Shown here in pieces: positions 20,177 through 29,522 of a DNA stretch of 64,000 nt. The stretch lies in assembly GCA_017444095.1 (NCBI GenBank), contig JAFSXM010000031.1, positions 1 through 64,000 on the forward strand, written 5' to 3'. Source of the stretch: Rickettsiales bacterium. GTDB lineage: Bacteria > Pseudomonadota > Alphaproteobacteria > Rickettsiales > Deianiraeaceae. The stretch's first letter is position 1. The number at the start of each line of letters is the position of its first letter. Position numbers and translations under genes: made by a program. The notes under the pieces are model-generated. The model was not told the DNA's origin, made no database searches, and was given only the letters and a program-made list of their open reading frames with translations.

Positions 20177-20770
20177 ATGGCAAAAAAAGGTGGTGTAATT
20201 TTTCCAATTGCAACAGCAATGTGGTTAATAGACAATACTTGCTTAACTTTTAAGCAAATTGCTGCATTTTGTAATTTGGATGAAAAAGAGGTTAAATCTA
20301 TGGCGGATGGCTTATTGGCTAATGGGATAAGACCTTTTAATCCAATATCTAATGGCTCTCTTACAAGACAAGAAATTCAAGATAGAGAAAAGGATGGAAA
20401 GCCATTAAAAAATTCTTTCCATGCACTTGATGGCTATGATGTTAAAATACAAAAGCAGAAAAAATACATTCCAATGTCTCAAAGAAAAAGTCGTCCAGAG
20501 GCTGTTTTATGGCTCACGACTTATGCAAAAGAACTTTCTGACGGCCAAATTATCCGTCTAATTAGAACAACAAAAAATATGATACAAATGATAAAGGACA
20601 AAACATACGAAGGATATGAAGATTTAGTTGCAAAAGATCCTGTTATTATTGGTTTTTGTACACAAAAAGAATTGGACGACGAAGTAAATAAGGCTAAAAA
20701 TAAAGCGGTAAATGCTGAAAAGAAATTGATAAGAAAAGTTAATCGTGAGAATAAAAGAAAAAAGAAATAA
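20177..20770 (+). CDS. trcR: Cell-cycle transcriptional regulator TrcR (DUF1013 family)
   Basis: The 197-residue protein matches the alphaproteobacterial DUF1013/TrcR pattern: an N-terminal ATAMWLIDNTCLTFKQIA segment with a helix-turn-helix look, then IPMSQRKSRPEAVLWL, and a C-terminal basic tail of Lys/Arg. TrcR takes part in cell-cycle gene control in free-living alphaproteobacteria. It is one of the best class markers in this window. A clear Shine-Dalgarno GAGGA lies at 20166-20170, six bases before the ATG. yajC follows 20 bases downstream on the same strand. Confidence 0.9.
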   Translation: MAKKGGVIFPIATAMWLIDNTCLTFKQIAAFCNLDEKEVKSMADGLLANGIRPFNPISNGSLTRQEIQDREKDGKPLKNSFHALDGYDVKIQKQKKYIPMSQRKSRPEAVLWLTTYAKELSDGQIIRLIRTTKNMIQMIKDKTYEGYEDLVAKDPVIIGFCTQKELDDEVNKAKNKAVNAEKKLIRKVNRENKRKKK

Positions 20771-20790
20771 TTTGTGTATAAGTTTGTAAT

Positions 20791-21096
20791 ATGGAACCAG
20801 CAAAATCTTCCGGCATTGTTTCTTTATTCCCTATATTAGTAATATTTGTATTGTTTTATTTTTTACTAATTAAACCACAGCAAAAAAAAGCAAAAGACCA
20901 AAAAACAATGATTGATAACTTGCGAGTTGGCGATGAAATTGTTTTATCATCTGGAATTATTTGTGAAGTAGATAGTATACCAAAAGATAAAGACTATATT
21001 TTTGCTCGTTTAAGCGATAAAAATGTTGTTCGTGTCTTCAAGGATGCGATTATGGATAAATATAAAGAAGAGAAAAAAGAAGACAAAAAGAGATAG
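20791..21096 (+). CDS. yajC: Preprotein translocase accessory subunit YajC
   Basis: The protein has 101 residues: a single N-terminal transmembrane helix (about 12-28), then KPQQKKAKD and a small cytoplasmic domain, as in YajC of the SecDF-YajC complex. It is probably cotranscribed with trcR. secD and secF do not follow, as they often do elsewhere; the next gene is convergent. Confidence 0.93.
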   Translation: MEPAKSSGIVSLFPILVIFVLFYFLLIKPQQKKAKDQKTMIDNLRVGDEIVLSSGIICEVDSIPKDKDYIFARLSDKNVVRVFKDAIMDKYKEEKKEDKKR

Positions 21097-21256
21097 TTTT
21101 TAAGTTTACACAGATTGTCTCTATCTTTTTATTAAAACAATTGGTAAAAATCAGCAGTTTACATCGGTATTTTATGGTGTAATAATATTCTTCACAAGTA
21201 AATAATAATACAACGATGTATGTTTTAATGTTTTGACAAAACACACCAAATGGCAC

Positions 21257-21299
21257 GGTTTGTTTGGAAACCAACAAACAAACCATAAGAAAACTTATG
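21257..21299. promoter_or_regulatory. Pair of hairpins between convergent yajC and nrdD
   Basis: A 10-bp perfect stem (21257-21266 with 21275-21284, 8-base loop) is followed directly by a 6-bp stem CATAAG/CTTATG (21284-21299). They lie just past the nrdD stop. T-runs are weak on either side, so this is a possible bidirectional terminator or 3'-end stabiliser. The preceding 150 bases after yajC show nothing else. Confidence 0.4.
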
Positions 21300-21310
21300 C
21301 AATATTATTT

Positions 21311-23221
21311 TTATTCTTTGTTTTTATCTTTTTCCTCTTTTTTATTTTCATTATTGTCTTTGGTTTTATCGTGATCTTTTGTATCTTTTTTGTCGCAACA
21401 TATTCCACTGGCATCGGCATACATTCTTCTTTGATGTTCTGCTCGTCTGTCTTTACTCCAAGAAGAAATTTTTGTCAAATACCCAATGATACGAGTTGCA
21501 TAGTCTATGTTTTTAGAATGACATTTGGAACATTCTGTTAATGTATGTTTGTCTATGTACCCACAATCATTGCAACAAGTAACTTTAATGTTGAAACAGA
21601 AATACTCACATCCCTCTTTTGCTGCTACTTTTAATAGCTTTTTAAACCCTTCTTGTGTAGGATATTCTTGGAGGTTGCAATGATAGGCAGAACCGCCATC
21701 GAGATATTGCATAAATCTCTTTCCGTGCATTTGGAATTTATCAAGAATGGAAACCTCATCATCTTCAACCTTATAAAGATATGAGTTGTAGCAATCACGA
21801 GGAACTTTTAAACCATCGGCTTTATCCCAATTTGCATTTTTAACACCAAGATTTTCCGCTGGAACAAATTCAGTGTTAAACTTATATCCAGTTTCTTCTT
21901 TGGCTTTTTTATTTTCATCGCTAATTGTTTTAAGAATATTTTCAACAAACGACATATATTCTTCATTAAGATTGATTTTCAAACCTTTGCTTTCCGCCGC
22001 CTCAACTAATCCATTTATACCTATTGTCAAGAATTGCTTATCCATAGAGATATAGCCAGCATCATACACAGGCAATAATCCTGCTTGTAAATATCCTTCC
22101 ATTAGTTTTCGTGTGGCAATTTGATATTTATGTATTTTTTGCACCATTTCACGAATATCTAATCCTTTTTGGATTGCTCTGTTTAAATTGATTGTAATGA
22201 CATTTAAAGAACCTGTCGTAACACCGCCAGCTCCAAGTGTATAGCTAAATTCTTTCAGTTGGTCGCTGACATCATTTTTCAAACGACAGCAAGAAGATAA
22301 AGCATAGGCATTATCACTCATAAATGTAAAGAAACCATTTCCTTCTGCATACTCTTCTGTAATAAAATCTTCAAAATCTTTATCAACAAGTTCGCCATTT
22401 TTTGTCAAACAGGCTGCTGTAATGACTGGATATGTTAATAAAGCGGTCGTTCTTTATTTATTAAACCACTTCATAAAATATTTTTGTAATTTGACTAAAC
22501 TTTCATAATCAGGTTTTGAGCCATCAGGGAAACAGAACTCGCTAAACATACCTTCAAAGTATGATTTATCATATATGGAAATGTTCCAAAAAATTGACTG
22601 ATAACCTCTTGATACAGATGGTTGGTTGATTGTGTATACAACATGTTGCAGATGAGAATTTATATCTACTGCATTTGTTTCTAAGTAGTTTTCTCCATAA
22701 GATTTTTTTGCAAAATAATCAAAATACATTAGAAACTCCGCTGTGGCAACAGCACCGGCGAACTGGCTGGAAACTGCCAACATTAAATTGATAAAACCTC
22801 CGCAAAAACTGGATAAATGTTTTGGTGCCACAGAACCGCCACCTAATGTCTTTAAACCATCAAGCAAAAACGGATACATTGTAATACTAACACAATATGG
22901 TTTTAAGCTCGTTTCGTCGTGAACATAAATCTCATGGCTTTCGATTTGACGGATATATTCCTTTGCCAAATCATCGCCATATAATTCACGAATTTTATCA
23001 CTTATTAAAGCACGATTTATTTGTATATTTATGTCTTTGTGGATTTCATATTCCATTGTATGAATGTTTTTATTTGTAATATTTGCATTGGCATCCATTT
23101 GTGAGCCATCTGCTGCATTGTTAATTTTATTGGCATAATTACGAATGAAACCTTTTTTTAATTCCATTTGTTCTGGTGTTAGAGTTGTAAAGAAATTATT
23201 TTTTTTGCCATTCTTTTCCAT
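21311..23221 (-). pseudogene. nrdD: Anaerobic (class III) ribonucleotide reductase, interrupted by one in-frame TAA
   Basis: The two open stretches 22454-23221 and 21311-22408 are in the same frame and are separated by a single TAA (22454-22456). Past the stop the frame reads RTTALLTYPVITAACLTKNG, which is normal NrdD sequence, so a codon (family expectation Glu, GAA) has become TAA. Upstream are the KPYCVSITMYPFLLDGL and QFAGAVATAEFLMYFDYF segments. Downstream are a zinc site with two CxxC pairs (CNDCG, CSKCH) and the glycyl-radical motif RIIGYL. The C-terminus carries an extra Lys/Asp-rich tail of about 25 residues. The N-terminal ATP-cone seems absent. The rest is undamaged, suggesting recent inactivation, readthrough, or an assembly error. 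Start is the ATG at 23221. No nrdG was found. Confidence 0.88.
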
Positions 23222-23222
23222 A

Positions 23223-23253
23223 ATATTAACGATTAAATTGGATATTAACGATT
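23223..23253 (-). repeat. 12-bp direct repeat upstream of nrdD
   Basis: The sequence ATATTAACGATT occurs at 23223-23234 and 23242-23253, 19 bases apart and directly ahead of the nrdD start codon. It could be a regulator site; it does not resemble the usual NrdR box. Confidence 0.4.
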
Positions 23254-23478
23254 GCAAACACAAATATAAATGTCAATTTATCACAAAACCACTATTGATT
23301 GGTTATTGCTTCTTTTTCTGGCTATGGAAGGGCATAAAAAAAAATAAAATAAAAAACTTGACACGATATTTTATAGTTAAAGTTTTCTATTTTTCTCCGT
23401 CTAATTTTATTAACATAAATCAATTATCATTGACAGTATAACTACCAGATAATCAATTATAACACTTATATTTTTTTG

Positions 23479-26433
23479 TTAGTTTAATGCTTTTTTTAAA
23501 AAGCTACCGGTTACACTATTTGGATTATCAGCGACCTGCTCTGGTGTTCCTTCGGCCACAATTTGTCCGCCTAAATCTCCACCCTTTGGGCCTATATCAA
23601 TAACCCAATCTGCTGTTTTAATTACATCAAGGTTGTGTTCTATAACTACTACACTATTGCCATAATCAACAAGTGTATGCAACACTCCAAGCAATTGCTT
23701 TATATCACAACTATGAAGGCCTGTCGTCGGCTCATCGAGAATGTATAGTGTGTTGCCGGTTGCTTTTCTTGATAACTCCCTCGCTAATCTAATTCTTTGT
23801 GCCTCACCACCAGATAAAGTAGTTGCAGATTGTCCAAGTTTTACATAGTCTAATCCAACATTATACAATGCTTTTAATTTTTCCATTATTGGTAATTCAT
23901 CTTTAAAAACATCTAATGCCTCACGGACTGACAAATCTAATATTTCATCTATTGAATATCCTTTGTATTTTACTTCACGAGTTTCTTTGTTATATCTGTG
24001 CCCATTGCAAACATTACATTTAATGTAAGTATCAGGTAAAAAATGCATTTCAACTTTAACAACCCCATCACCTTGGCAATTTTCACACCGCCCACCTTTT
24101 ACATTGCAGGAAAATCTACTGCATTTATAACCTCTTGATAAAGATAATGGTTGTGCGGCAAACAAATCCCTAATCATTGTAAACACACCTGTATATGTTG
24201 CAGGATTTGATTTTGGACTTCTACCTACTGGTTCTTGGTCTATTTTAATAATCTTATCTATATTTTCTAAACCTTTAATCTCTTTAAATTTTCCGGGTTT
24301 TATTTTAACTCTTGATATTTGTTGTGCTATTGCTGGATAAAATGTATCAAGAATAAGTGTAGATTTACCACCACCACTAACTCCTGAAATGGCGACAAAT
24401 AAACCTAATGGAACTTTCAAGTTAACATTTTTTAAATTATTTTCACAAGCACCAATCAATTCAAGTTGATTTCCACGGCCAAATCGTCTTCTTGCTTTTG
24501 GTGTTTCTATTTTCATTTTTCCTGATAAAAATAAACCAGTTAAACTATTCTCATTTTTCATAATTTCTTGCGGTGTTCCTTGTGCTACAATTTCGCCACC
24601 ATATCTTCCGGCACCCGGCCCAACATCAATAATATAATCTGCTTCTTTAATGGTTTCTTCATCGTGTTCTATAACTATAACACTATTACTTAAATCTCGT
24701 AAATCTTTAATTGTATTTATAAGTTTTATATTATCACATTGATGCAAACCGATAGAAGGCTCATCTAATACATAGATTACTCCACAAAGCCCAGAGCCAA
24801 GCTGTGTAGACAATCTTACTCTTTGTGCTTCACCGCCAGACAATGTATTTGCTGACCTTCCAATAGACAAGTATTCTAAACCAACATTTGTCAAGAAGAT
24901 AAGACGATTTTTAATTTCAGTTAAAATTGGTTTGGCGATTTCATTGTCGTGGTTATCTAAATGATTTGGTAGTTCGTTTATCCATTCAGTTAATGCTGAA
25001 ATAGACATATCACTTATTTCGCCAATATTTTTATTGTTTATTTTAACACAAAGCACATTATCATTTAAACGATACCCATTACAATAATGACACTTTGTTA
25101 ATGTTTGATATTTTTCGCACTCATCTAATACAAGTGGGTCTTCATCGCAATTTTGTATTTTCGCCTGCAATTCACCAACTACTCCACGGAATATAATAGA
25201 TGTTTTTTCGTGCCGTAAATTTTCCTCTGTTTCAATTGTTATGGTGTCTTCATTAGTTCCATATAATAAGATTTTTCTTATATTTTCCGGCAATTCTTTA
25301 TATGGAGTGTTAATAGAAAAGTCATACTTTTTTGATAAAGCAATAATAATTTGATTATGGTATCTTGGATTGTCATATACCCACGGCTCTATTGCTCCTT
25401 CTATAAGCGACAAGTTGTCATCTGGAACAATTAAATCTTCCTTAAAAAATACTTCCGTGCCAAGTCCATGGCAATGTTGACAAGCACCAAATGGGTTATT
25501 AAATGAAAATATTTTTGGCTCTAAACTTTCAAGTTTAAAATTACATTCAGGACATACATATTGTGTTGAAAAAACAATATCATCTCCATTGTGGGCTTCA
25601 ATATTTTGATTTAATGTGAATTTATCTTGATTTTGTCCCAGCTCAACGATATTTAAAACAACAATGCTTTCAGATGCTTTGAGGCATTTCTCAACTGCAT
25701 CAAAAATGCGAGTTCCCATATTTTGCTTTATAATTATTCTGTCTATAACAATTTCTATGGTGTGTTCTTTTTCCACATCAAGTTCAGGTATGGTTTCCAA
25801 TGAAAAAAAAGTTCCATCAATTTTAGCTTTATCATAGCCTTGTTTTTTTAGATGTAATAATTCCGTTGCAAAATTACCTTTTTTACTTTTAATCACAGGG
25901 GCTAATATTCTAATTTTTGTATCTAATGGTAAAAGTGATATTAGTGCAATAATCTCTTGTTTAGAATAACGGAATAGTTGTTTTCCAGTTTTTGGAGAAA
26001 TAACTTTTCCTATTCTGGCAAACAATAATCTTATAAAATCATATATCTCTGTTGCCGTTCCAACGGTTGACCTTGGGTTTCTTGATGTTGTTTTTTGGTC
26101 TATTGCAACGGCAGGAGCAAGCCCTGATATACTTTTTACATCAGGTTTTTTTTGTATTCCCATAAAATATCTGGCATTACTGGAAAGACTTTCTACATAT
26201 CTTCGTTGTCCTTCCATATAAATTGTATCAAATGCCAAAGATGATTTACCACTACCAGATGGCCCCGTTATAACAACAAACTTATTTTTTGGTATATCTA
26301 TATCAACATTTTTTAAATTATTTTCACAAGCACCCCTAACTTTGATAAAATTTAAATAATCACTGCTATTATTATTTTTTAACTTTGTGGCTTGTTTAGT
26401 GCTTTGTTTTGTTGTTCGAGTGGCTTGTGTCAT
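23479..26433 (-). CDS. uvrA: Excinuclease ABC subunit A
   Basis: UvrA, 984 residues, is the damage-recognition ATPase of nucleotide excision repair. Both ABC modules are present: Walker A GPSGSGKSSLAFD near residue 57 and GVSGGGKSTL in the second half. The ABC signatures are LSGGEAQRVRL and LSGGEAQRIRL, and there are zinc-binding CxxC pairs in each half. Length is slightly above the 940 typical for E. coli. No uvrB or uvrC is nearby. Confidence 0.98.
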   Translation of the reverse strand: MTQATRTTKQSTKQATKLKNNNSSDYLNFIKVRGACENNLKNVDIDIPKNKFVVITGPSGSGKSSLAFDTIYMEGQRRYVESLSSNARYFMGIQKKPDVKSISGLAPAVAIDQKTTSRNPRSTVGTATEIYDFIRLLFARIGKVISPKTGKQLFRYSKQEIIALISLLPLDTKIRILAPVIKSKKGNFATELLHLKKQGYDKAKIDGTFFSLETIPELDVEKEHTIEIVIDRIIIKQNMGTRIFDAVEKCLKASESIVVLNIVELGQNQDKFTLNQNIEAHNGDDIVFSTQYVCPECNFKLESLEPKIFSFNNPFGACQHCHGLGTEVFFKEDLIVPDDNLSLIEGAIEPWVYDNPRYHNQIIIALSKKYDFSINTPYKELPENIRKILLYGTNEDTITIETEENLRHEKTSIIFRGVVGELQAKIQNCDEDPLVLDECEKYQTLTKCHYCNGYRLNDNVLCVKINNKNIGEISDMSISALTEWINELPNHLDNHDNEIAKPILTEIKNRLIFLTNVGLEYLSIGRSANTLSGGEAQRVRLSTQLGSGLCGVIYVLDEPSIGLHQCDNIKLINTIKDLRDLSNSVIVIEHDEETIKEADYIIDVGPGAGRYGGEIVAQGTPQEIMKNENSLTGLFLSGKMKIETPKARRRFGRGNQLELIGACENNLKNVNLKVPLGLFVAISGVSGGGKSTLILDTFYPAIAQQISRVKIKPGKFKEIKGLENIDKIIKIDQEPVGRSPKSNPATYTGVFTMIRDLFAAQPLSLSRGYKCSRFSCNVKGGRCENCQGDGVVKVEMHFLPDTYIKCNVCNGHRYNKETREVKYKGYSIDEILDLSVREALDVFKDELPIMEKLKALYNVGLDYVKLGQSATTLSGGEAQRIRLARELSRKATGNTLYILDEPTTGLHSCDIKQLLGVLHTLVDYGNSVVVIEHNLDVIKTADWVIDIGPKGGDLGGQIVAEGTPEQVADNPNSVTGSFLKKALN

Positions 26434-26603
26434 TTGTCAAAAATCAATACTTAACATTTTTCAATAACTATTTTTTAAATGTAAAGAGTGAGATTAGAAT
26501 GAAACAATTACGAAAACATTAGAATGGTTTTTCATCTTACAATCAATGAAAAATAAAGATTTTTACAAAACTATTTGTAGTCTACATAATTAGTCCACCA
26601 AAC

Positions 26604-26630
26604 TTGACTATTAAAAATATATTCTATCAT
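26604..26630 (+). promoter_or_regulatory. Probable promoter of tRNA-Thr/proS
   Basis: TTGACT (26604-26609) and TATCAT (26625-26630) are 15 bases apart, ending 10 bases before the tRNA. The spacer is short, so the call is tentative. No other signal was seen between uvrA and the tRNA. Confidence 0.35.
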
Positions 26631-26640
26631 TAGGGTAGTA

Positions 26641-26713
26641 GCCAGTTTAGCTCAGTTGGTAGAGCAACTGATTTGTAATCAGTAGGTCGTCAGTCCGAGT
26701 CTGACAACTGGCA
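26641..26713 (+). tRNA. tRNA-Thr (TGT)
   Basis: Acceptor GCCAGTT pairs with AACTGGC. The D-arm reads AGCTCAGTTGGTAGAGC, the anticodon loop TTTGTAA gives TGT, and a T-arm of GTCAG/CTGAC is present. Unlike tRNA-Ile2 at 17323, the terminal CCA is not encoded (ACGG follows). proS begins 66 bases later on the same strand. Confidence 0.95.
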
Positions 26714-26779
26714 CGGAATTTCAAGGTGATTTTGCTTGAAAGTTATTTGCTGTGTTTGGCTTTAAAGTATCTAAAATCT

Positions 26780-28033
26780 ATGCGATTATCAAAATATTAT
26801 TTGCCGACAACAAAAGATGTTTCAAAGGATGTTGTTTTGACAAGCCATAAGCTGATGCTAAAGGCAGGAATGATAAAGCAATGCAGTAGCGGGCTTTACA
26901 CACTTTTGCCACTTGGGTATAAAGTGATGCGAAAAATAGAAAATATTATACAAGAAGAGCTTGACAGAATTGGAGCCATGCGGATTTCTATGCCAATAAT
27001 TACAGATGAAAAGCTTTGGCAAGAAAGTGGACGAGCTGATAGCTATGGAGACGAAATGTTAAGAATTAAAGATAGGGCAGGACATAATTTGGTTTATTCA
27101 CCTACAAACGAAGAAGCCGTCGTTGATGTTTTTAGAGGTCAAGTTTCTTCATATAAACAACTGCCTTTATCTTTGTATCAAATCAACTGGAAATTTCGTG
27201 ATGAAATAAGACCAAGATTTGGACTAATGAGAGCAAGAGAGTTTTTAATGATGGATAATTATTCGTTTGCTATTGACATGCAACAGGCAGAAGAAATATA
27301 CAATCAAAATTGTGAGGCATACCTTCGTATGTTTAAAAGAATGGGATTAAAAGTTATACCTATGCAGGCAGATAATGGTGCTATTGGTGGAACTTTTAGC
27401 TGTGAGTTTCAAATATTAGCAGAAAGTGGAGAAAGTGCTGTATTTTATGATGAGGATAGTTATAAACAATTTTGTGATATGTATAGCAACCCAGATTTTT
27501 CGTGGAAAGATATGCAAAAAATTGCAAATGGAAAAGTTTGGGCTTTTACAGAAGAAAAATACAATGAAGATGAATGTAAAAAAATGGGATATAAAATAAA
27601 ACAAACAAGGGGTATTGAAGTAGGACATGTATTTATTTTTGGTGATAAATATACCAAATCAATGAATGTTGTAGTTAAAGGTGCTGATGGCAAAGATTTT
27701 TACCCACAAATGGGCTCGTATGGTATTGGAGTAACTCGTGTTATTGCTGCTTGTATTGAGGCCAATAATGATAATAAAGGCATCATTTGGCCAAAGGCTC
27801 TATCACCTTTTGATTGTATTTTGATAAATCTTGACCCAAAAAATGAAGAAATAACAAAAGCTTGTGATGCAAAATATAACGAACTGATAGCACAAAGTGT
27901 TGATGTTTTATATGATGATACGGATAAATCCATTGGAGAGAAATTTGCCGTTGCCGATTTGCTTGGCATTCCAACACAAATAATTCTTGGCAAAAAGAGT
28001 TTTCCAAATTTTGAAGAAAAAAGTAGAATATAA
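26780..28033 (+). CDS. proS: Prolyl-tRNA synthetase
   Basis: ProRS charges tRNA-Pro. Class II motifs are visible: GLYTLLPLGYKVMRKIE (motif 1 region), FRDEIRPRFGLMRAREFLMMD (motif 2) and GSYGIGVTRVIAA (motif 3). At 417 residues from the ATG at 26780 it is the short form without the YbaK-like editing insertion, as usual in alphaproteobacteria. An in-frame upstream reading adds 18 hydrophobic residues and lies against the tRNA; it is not favoured. Confidence 0.95.
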   Translation: MRLSKYYLPTTKDVSKDVVLTSHKLMLKAGMIKQCSSGLYTLLPLGYKVMRKIENIIQEELDRIGAMRISMPIITDEKLWQESGRADSYGDEMLRIKDRAGHNLVYSPTNEEAVVDVFRGQVSSYKQLPLSLYQINWKFRDEIRPRFGLMRAREFLMMDNYSFAIDMQQAEEIYNQNCEAYLRMFKRMGLKVIPMQADNGAIGGTFSCEFQILAESGESAVFYDEDSYKQFCDMYSNPDFSWKDMQKIANGKVWAFTEEKYNEDECKKMGYKIKQTRGIEVGHVFIFGDKYTKSMNVVVKGADGKDFYPQMGSYGIGVTRVIAACIEANNDNKGIIWPKALSPFDCILINLDPKNEEITKACDAKYNELIAQSVDVLYDDTDKSIGEKFAVADLLGIPTQIILGKKSFPNFEEKSRI

Positions 28034-28055
28034 ATTAGTGTAATAATTTAGCAAA

Positions 28056-28709
28056 ATGCAAACAACAGATGATTTACTAAATATAGGTTGTATTTATCCG
28101 CTTAAATCAAACTATCAAAGGACTATTTTGTTAAAATCAATAAAGCATCATAATTTTGATGCTGGTGATTTTAGTTATGGTGCAGATGATTTTGAAAATG
28201 GAATTTTACATCATTATCCGTGGAGCAATGACAAATTGAAAATTGGAAAGTTTTGCCAAATTGGCAAGGGAGTAAAGTTTTATATGAACGACTGCAACCA
28301 TAATTATGATTGCATTTCTACATTTCCATTTCCTTTGATAAAAGGTTTTTCTGGTGATAAATATGAAAAACATAAAGCTTGTTTAAAAGACGATATAATC
28401 ATCGGTAACGATGTTTGGATTGGTGAGAATGCGACAATTATGTGCGGAGTAAAAATTGGAAATGGTGCAATAATTGCCACAAATTCACATGTAGTCAAAG
28501 ATGTTCCCGCCTATTGCATTGTTGGCGGAAACCCTGCAAAAGTTATTCGTAAAAGATTTGACGATGTTTTGATTGATATGCTTGAAAAGTGGCAATGGTG
28601 GAATTTACCGATTACCGAAATTGATAAAATTGTTGTTCCTATTTTGACAAATAGCGATATTGAGTTTGCAAAAAGTGAGATTAAAAAGTTTTTGAAAAAT
28701 AAAATGTAA
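28056..28709 (+). CDS. CatB/Vat-type hexapeptide acetyltransferase
   Basis: The 217-residue protein has the left-handed beta-helix hexapeptide pattern (IGKFCQIGKGVKF, then IIGNDVWIGENATIMCGVKIGNGAIIATNSHVVKDVPAYCIVGGNPAKVI in consecutive segments). The long loop with HNYDCISTFPFPL and the C-terminal KWQWWNLP are typical of xenobiotic acetyltransferases (chloramphenicol type B, streptogramin). Substrate cannot be inferred from sequence; it may act on a sugar or an antibiotic. It follows proS after 22 bases. Confidence 0.85.
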   Translation: MQTTDDLLNIGCIYPLKSNYQRTILLKSIKHHNFDAGDFSYGADDFENGILHHYPWSNDKLKIGKFCQIGKGVKFYMNDCNHNYDCISTFPFPLIKGFSGDKYEKHKACLKDDIIIGNDVWIGENATIMCGVKIGNGAIIATNSHVVKDVPAYCIVGGNPAKVIRKRFDDVLIDMLEKWQWWNLPITEIDKIVVPILTNSDIEFAKSEIKKFLKNKM

Positions 28710-28757
28710 TACTTTGTATATTAATGTTAATATGAAAAGTTTTTATTTTTATCTGGT

Positions 28758-29453
28758 TTGATTGTAGTTTCTGGTGTGACAAAAACTAATGCATCCAAGT
28801 TTAATTATAAAATAGATAAACCTGATATTGTCTTTTTCGATTACAACGGGACATTGTATGATGATAAAACAATGTTAAATAAGGGATGTAAAAAATATTG
28901 TAAATGGAAAACATATGAAGATAAAAAAATGTTTGATAAGTTAAGTGTTGGGGAAAAATATGATTTTTTATCAACAAAACTTGGCAACGATATTTTAAAT
29001 CAAATATATGACTACTTGGTGGCTCAACCTTTTAAAATCGTCAACGGTGCTGATGTATTGTTAAAATTACTACACAAACAAGACATCATTAGCTATGTCG
29101 TTACTGGTTATGATGGACAGAAGGTCAGAAAATGGCTCACTAATGCACGGCTATCTCAATATTTCCACGGCATATACGGAGCCAACGATTTTGGTGATTT
29201 ACAAAAACCAAACAAAGATTTTGCTGAAAAAATAATTATCGCCACAGGCCTAAAAAATGAAAAATGTTGGTTCATTGGCGACAGCGAGCAAGATATCATT
29301 ATGGCAAAAAATCTTGGTTGCAAGTGCTTTATTATAGATAATTTTGAAGAAATAAAACAAAATTATGCAAATTTAATTGATGAAAATGTATTGTTGATGA
29401 CATACAACGAAATTTTAAATTTAATAAAAAACATACATAAATACAATTATTAA
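28758..29453 (+). CDS. HAD-superfamily hydrolase
   Basis: The protein has HAD motif I as FFDYNGTLYDD, where the second Asp of DxD is Asn, a variant also seen as DWNGT in other members. Motif II is the YVVTGYDG segment, and motifs III/IV are PNKDF and CWFIGDSEQDIIMAKNLG. It is 231 residues and probably a phosphatase of the phosphoglycolate-phosphatase-like group; substrate unknown. No ATG fits. I used the TTG at 28758, with a GTG at 28776 as alternative. Confidence 0.8.
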   Translation: MIVVSGVTKTNASKFNYKIDKPDIVFFDYNGTLYDDKTMLNKGCKKYCKWKTYEDKKMFDKLSVGEKYDFLSTKLGNDILNQIYDYLVAQPFKIVNGADVLLKLLHKQDIISYVVTGYDGQKVRKWLTNARLSQYFHGIYGANDFGDLQKPNKDFAEKIIIATGLKNEKCWFIGDSEQDIIMAKNLGCKCFIIDNFEEIKQNYANLIDENVLLMTYNEILNLIKNIHKYNY

Positions 29454-29469
29454 CAATTTTTTATTTAAT

Positions 29470-29498
29470 TTGACATAGCAATGATTGTTTGCTAACAT
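29470..29498 (+). promoter_or_regulatory. Promoter of the CaaX-box gene
   Basis: A perfect TTGACA (29470-29475), a 17-base spacer and TAACAT (29493-29498) precede the ATG at 29523. No Shine-Dalgarno site is seen. Confidence 0.5.
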
Positions 29499-29522
29499 AA
29501 ATATAGTTTTTATGGTAAATGT

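Noticed and set aside
22454-22456. Selenocysteine or programmed recoding at the nrdD stop
   Set aside because: The codon is TAA, not TGA, and the position is expected to be Glu, not a catalytic Cys.
26434-26640. Possible small RNA or gene between uvrA and tRNA-Thr
   Set aside because: Only short AT-rich sequence and a weak promoter could be seen.
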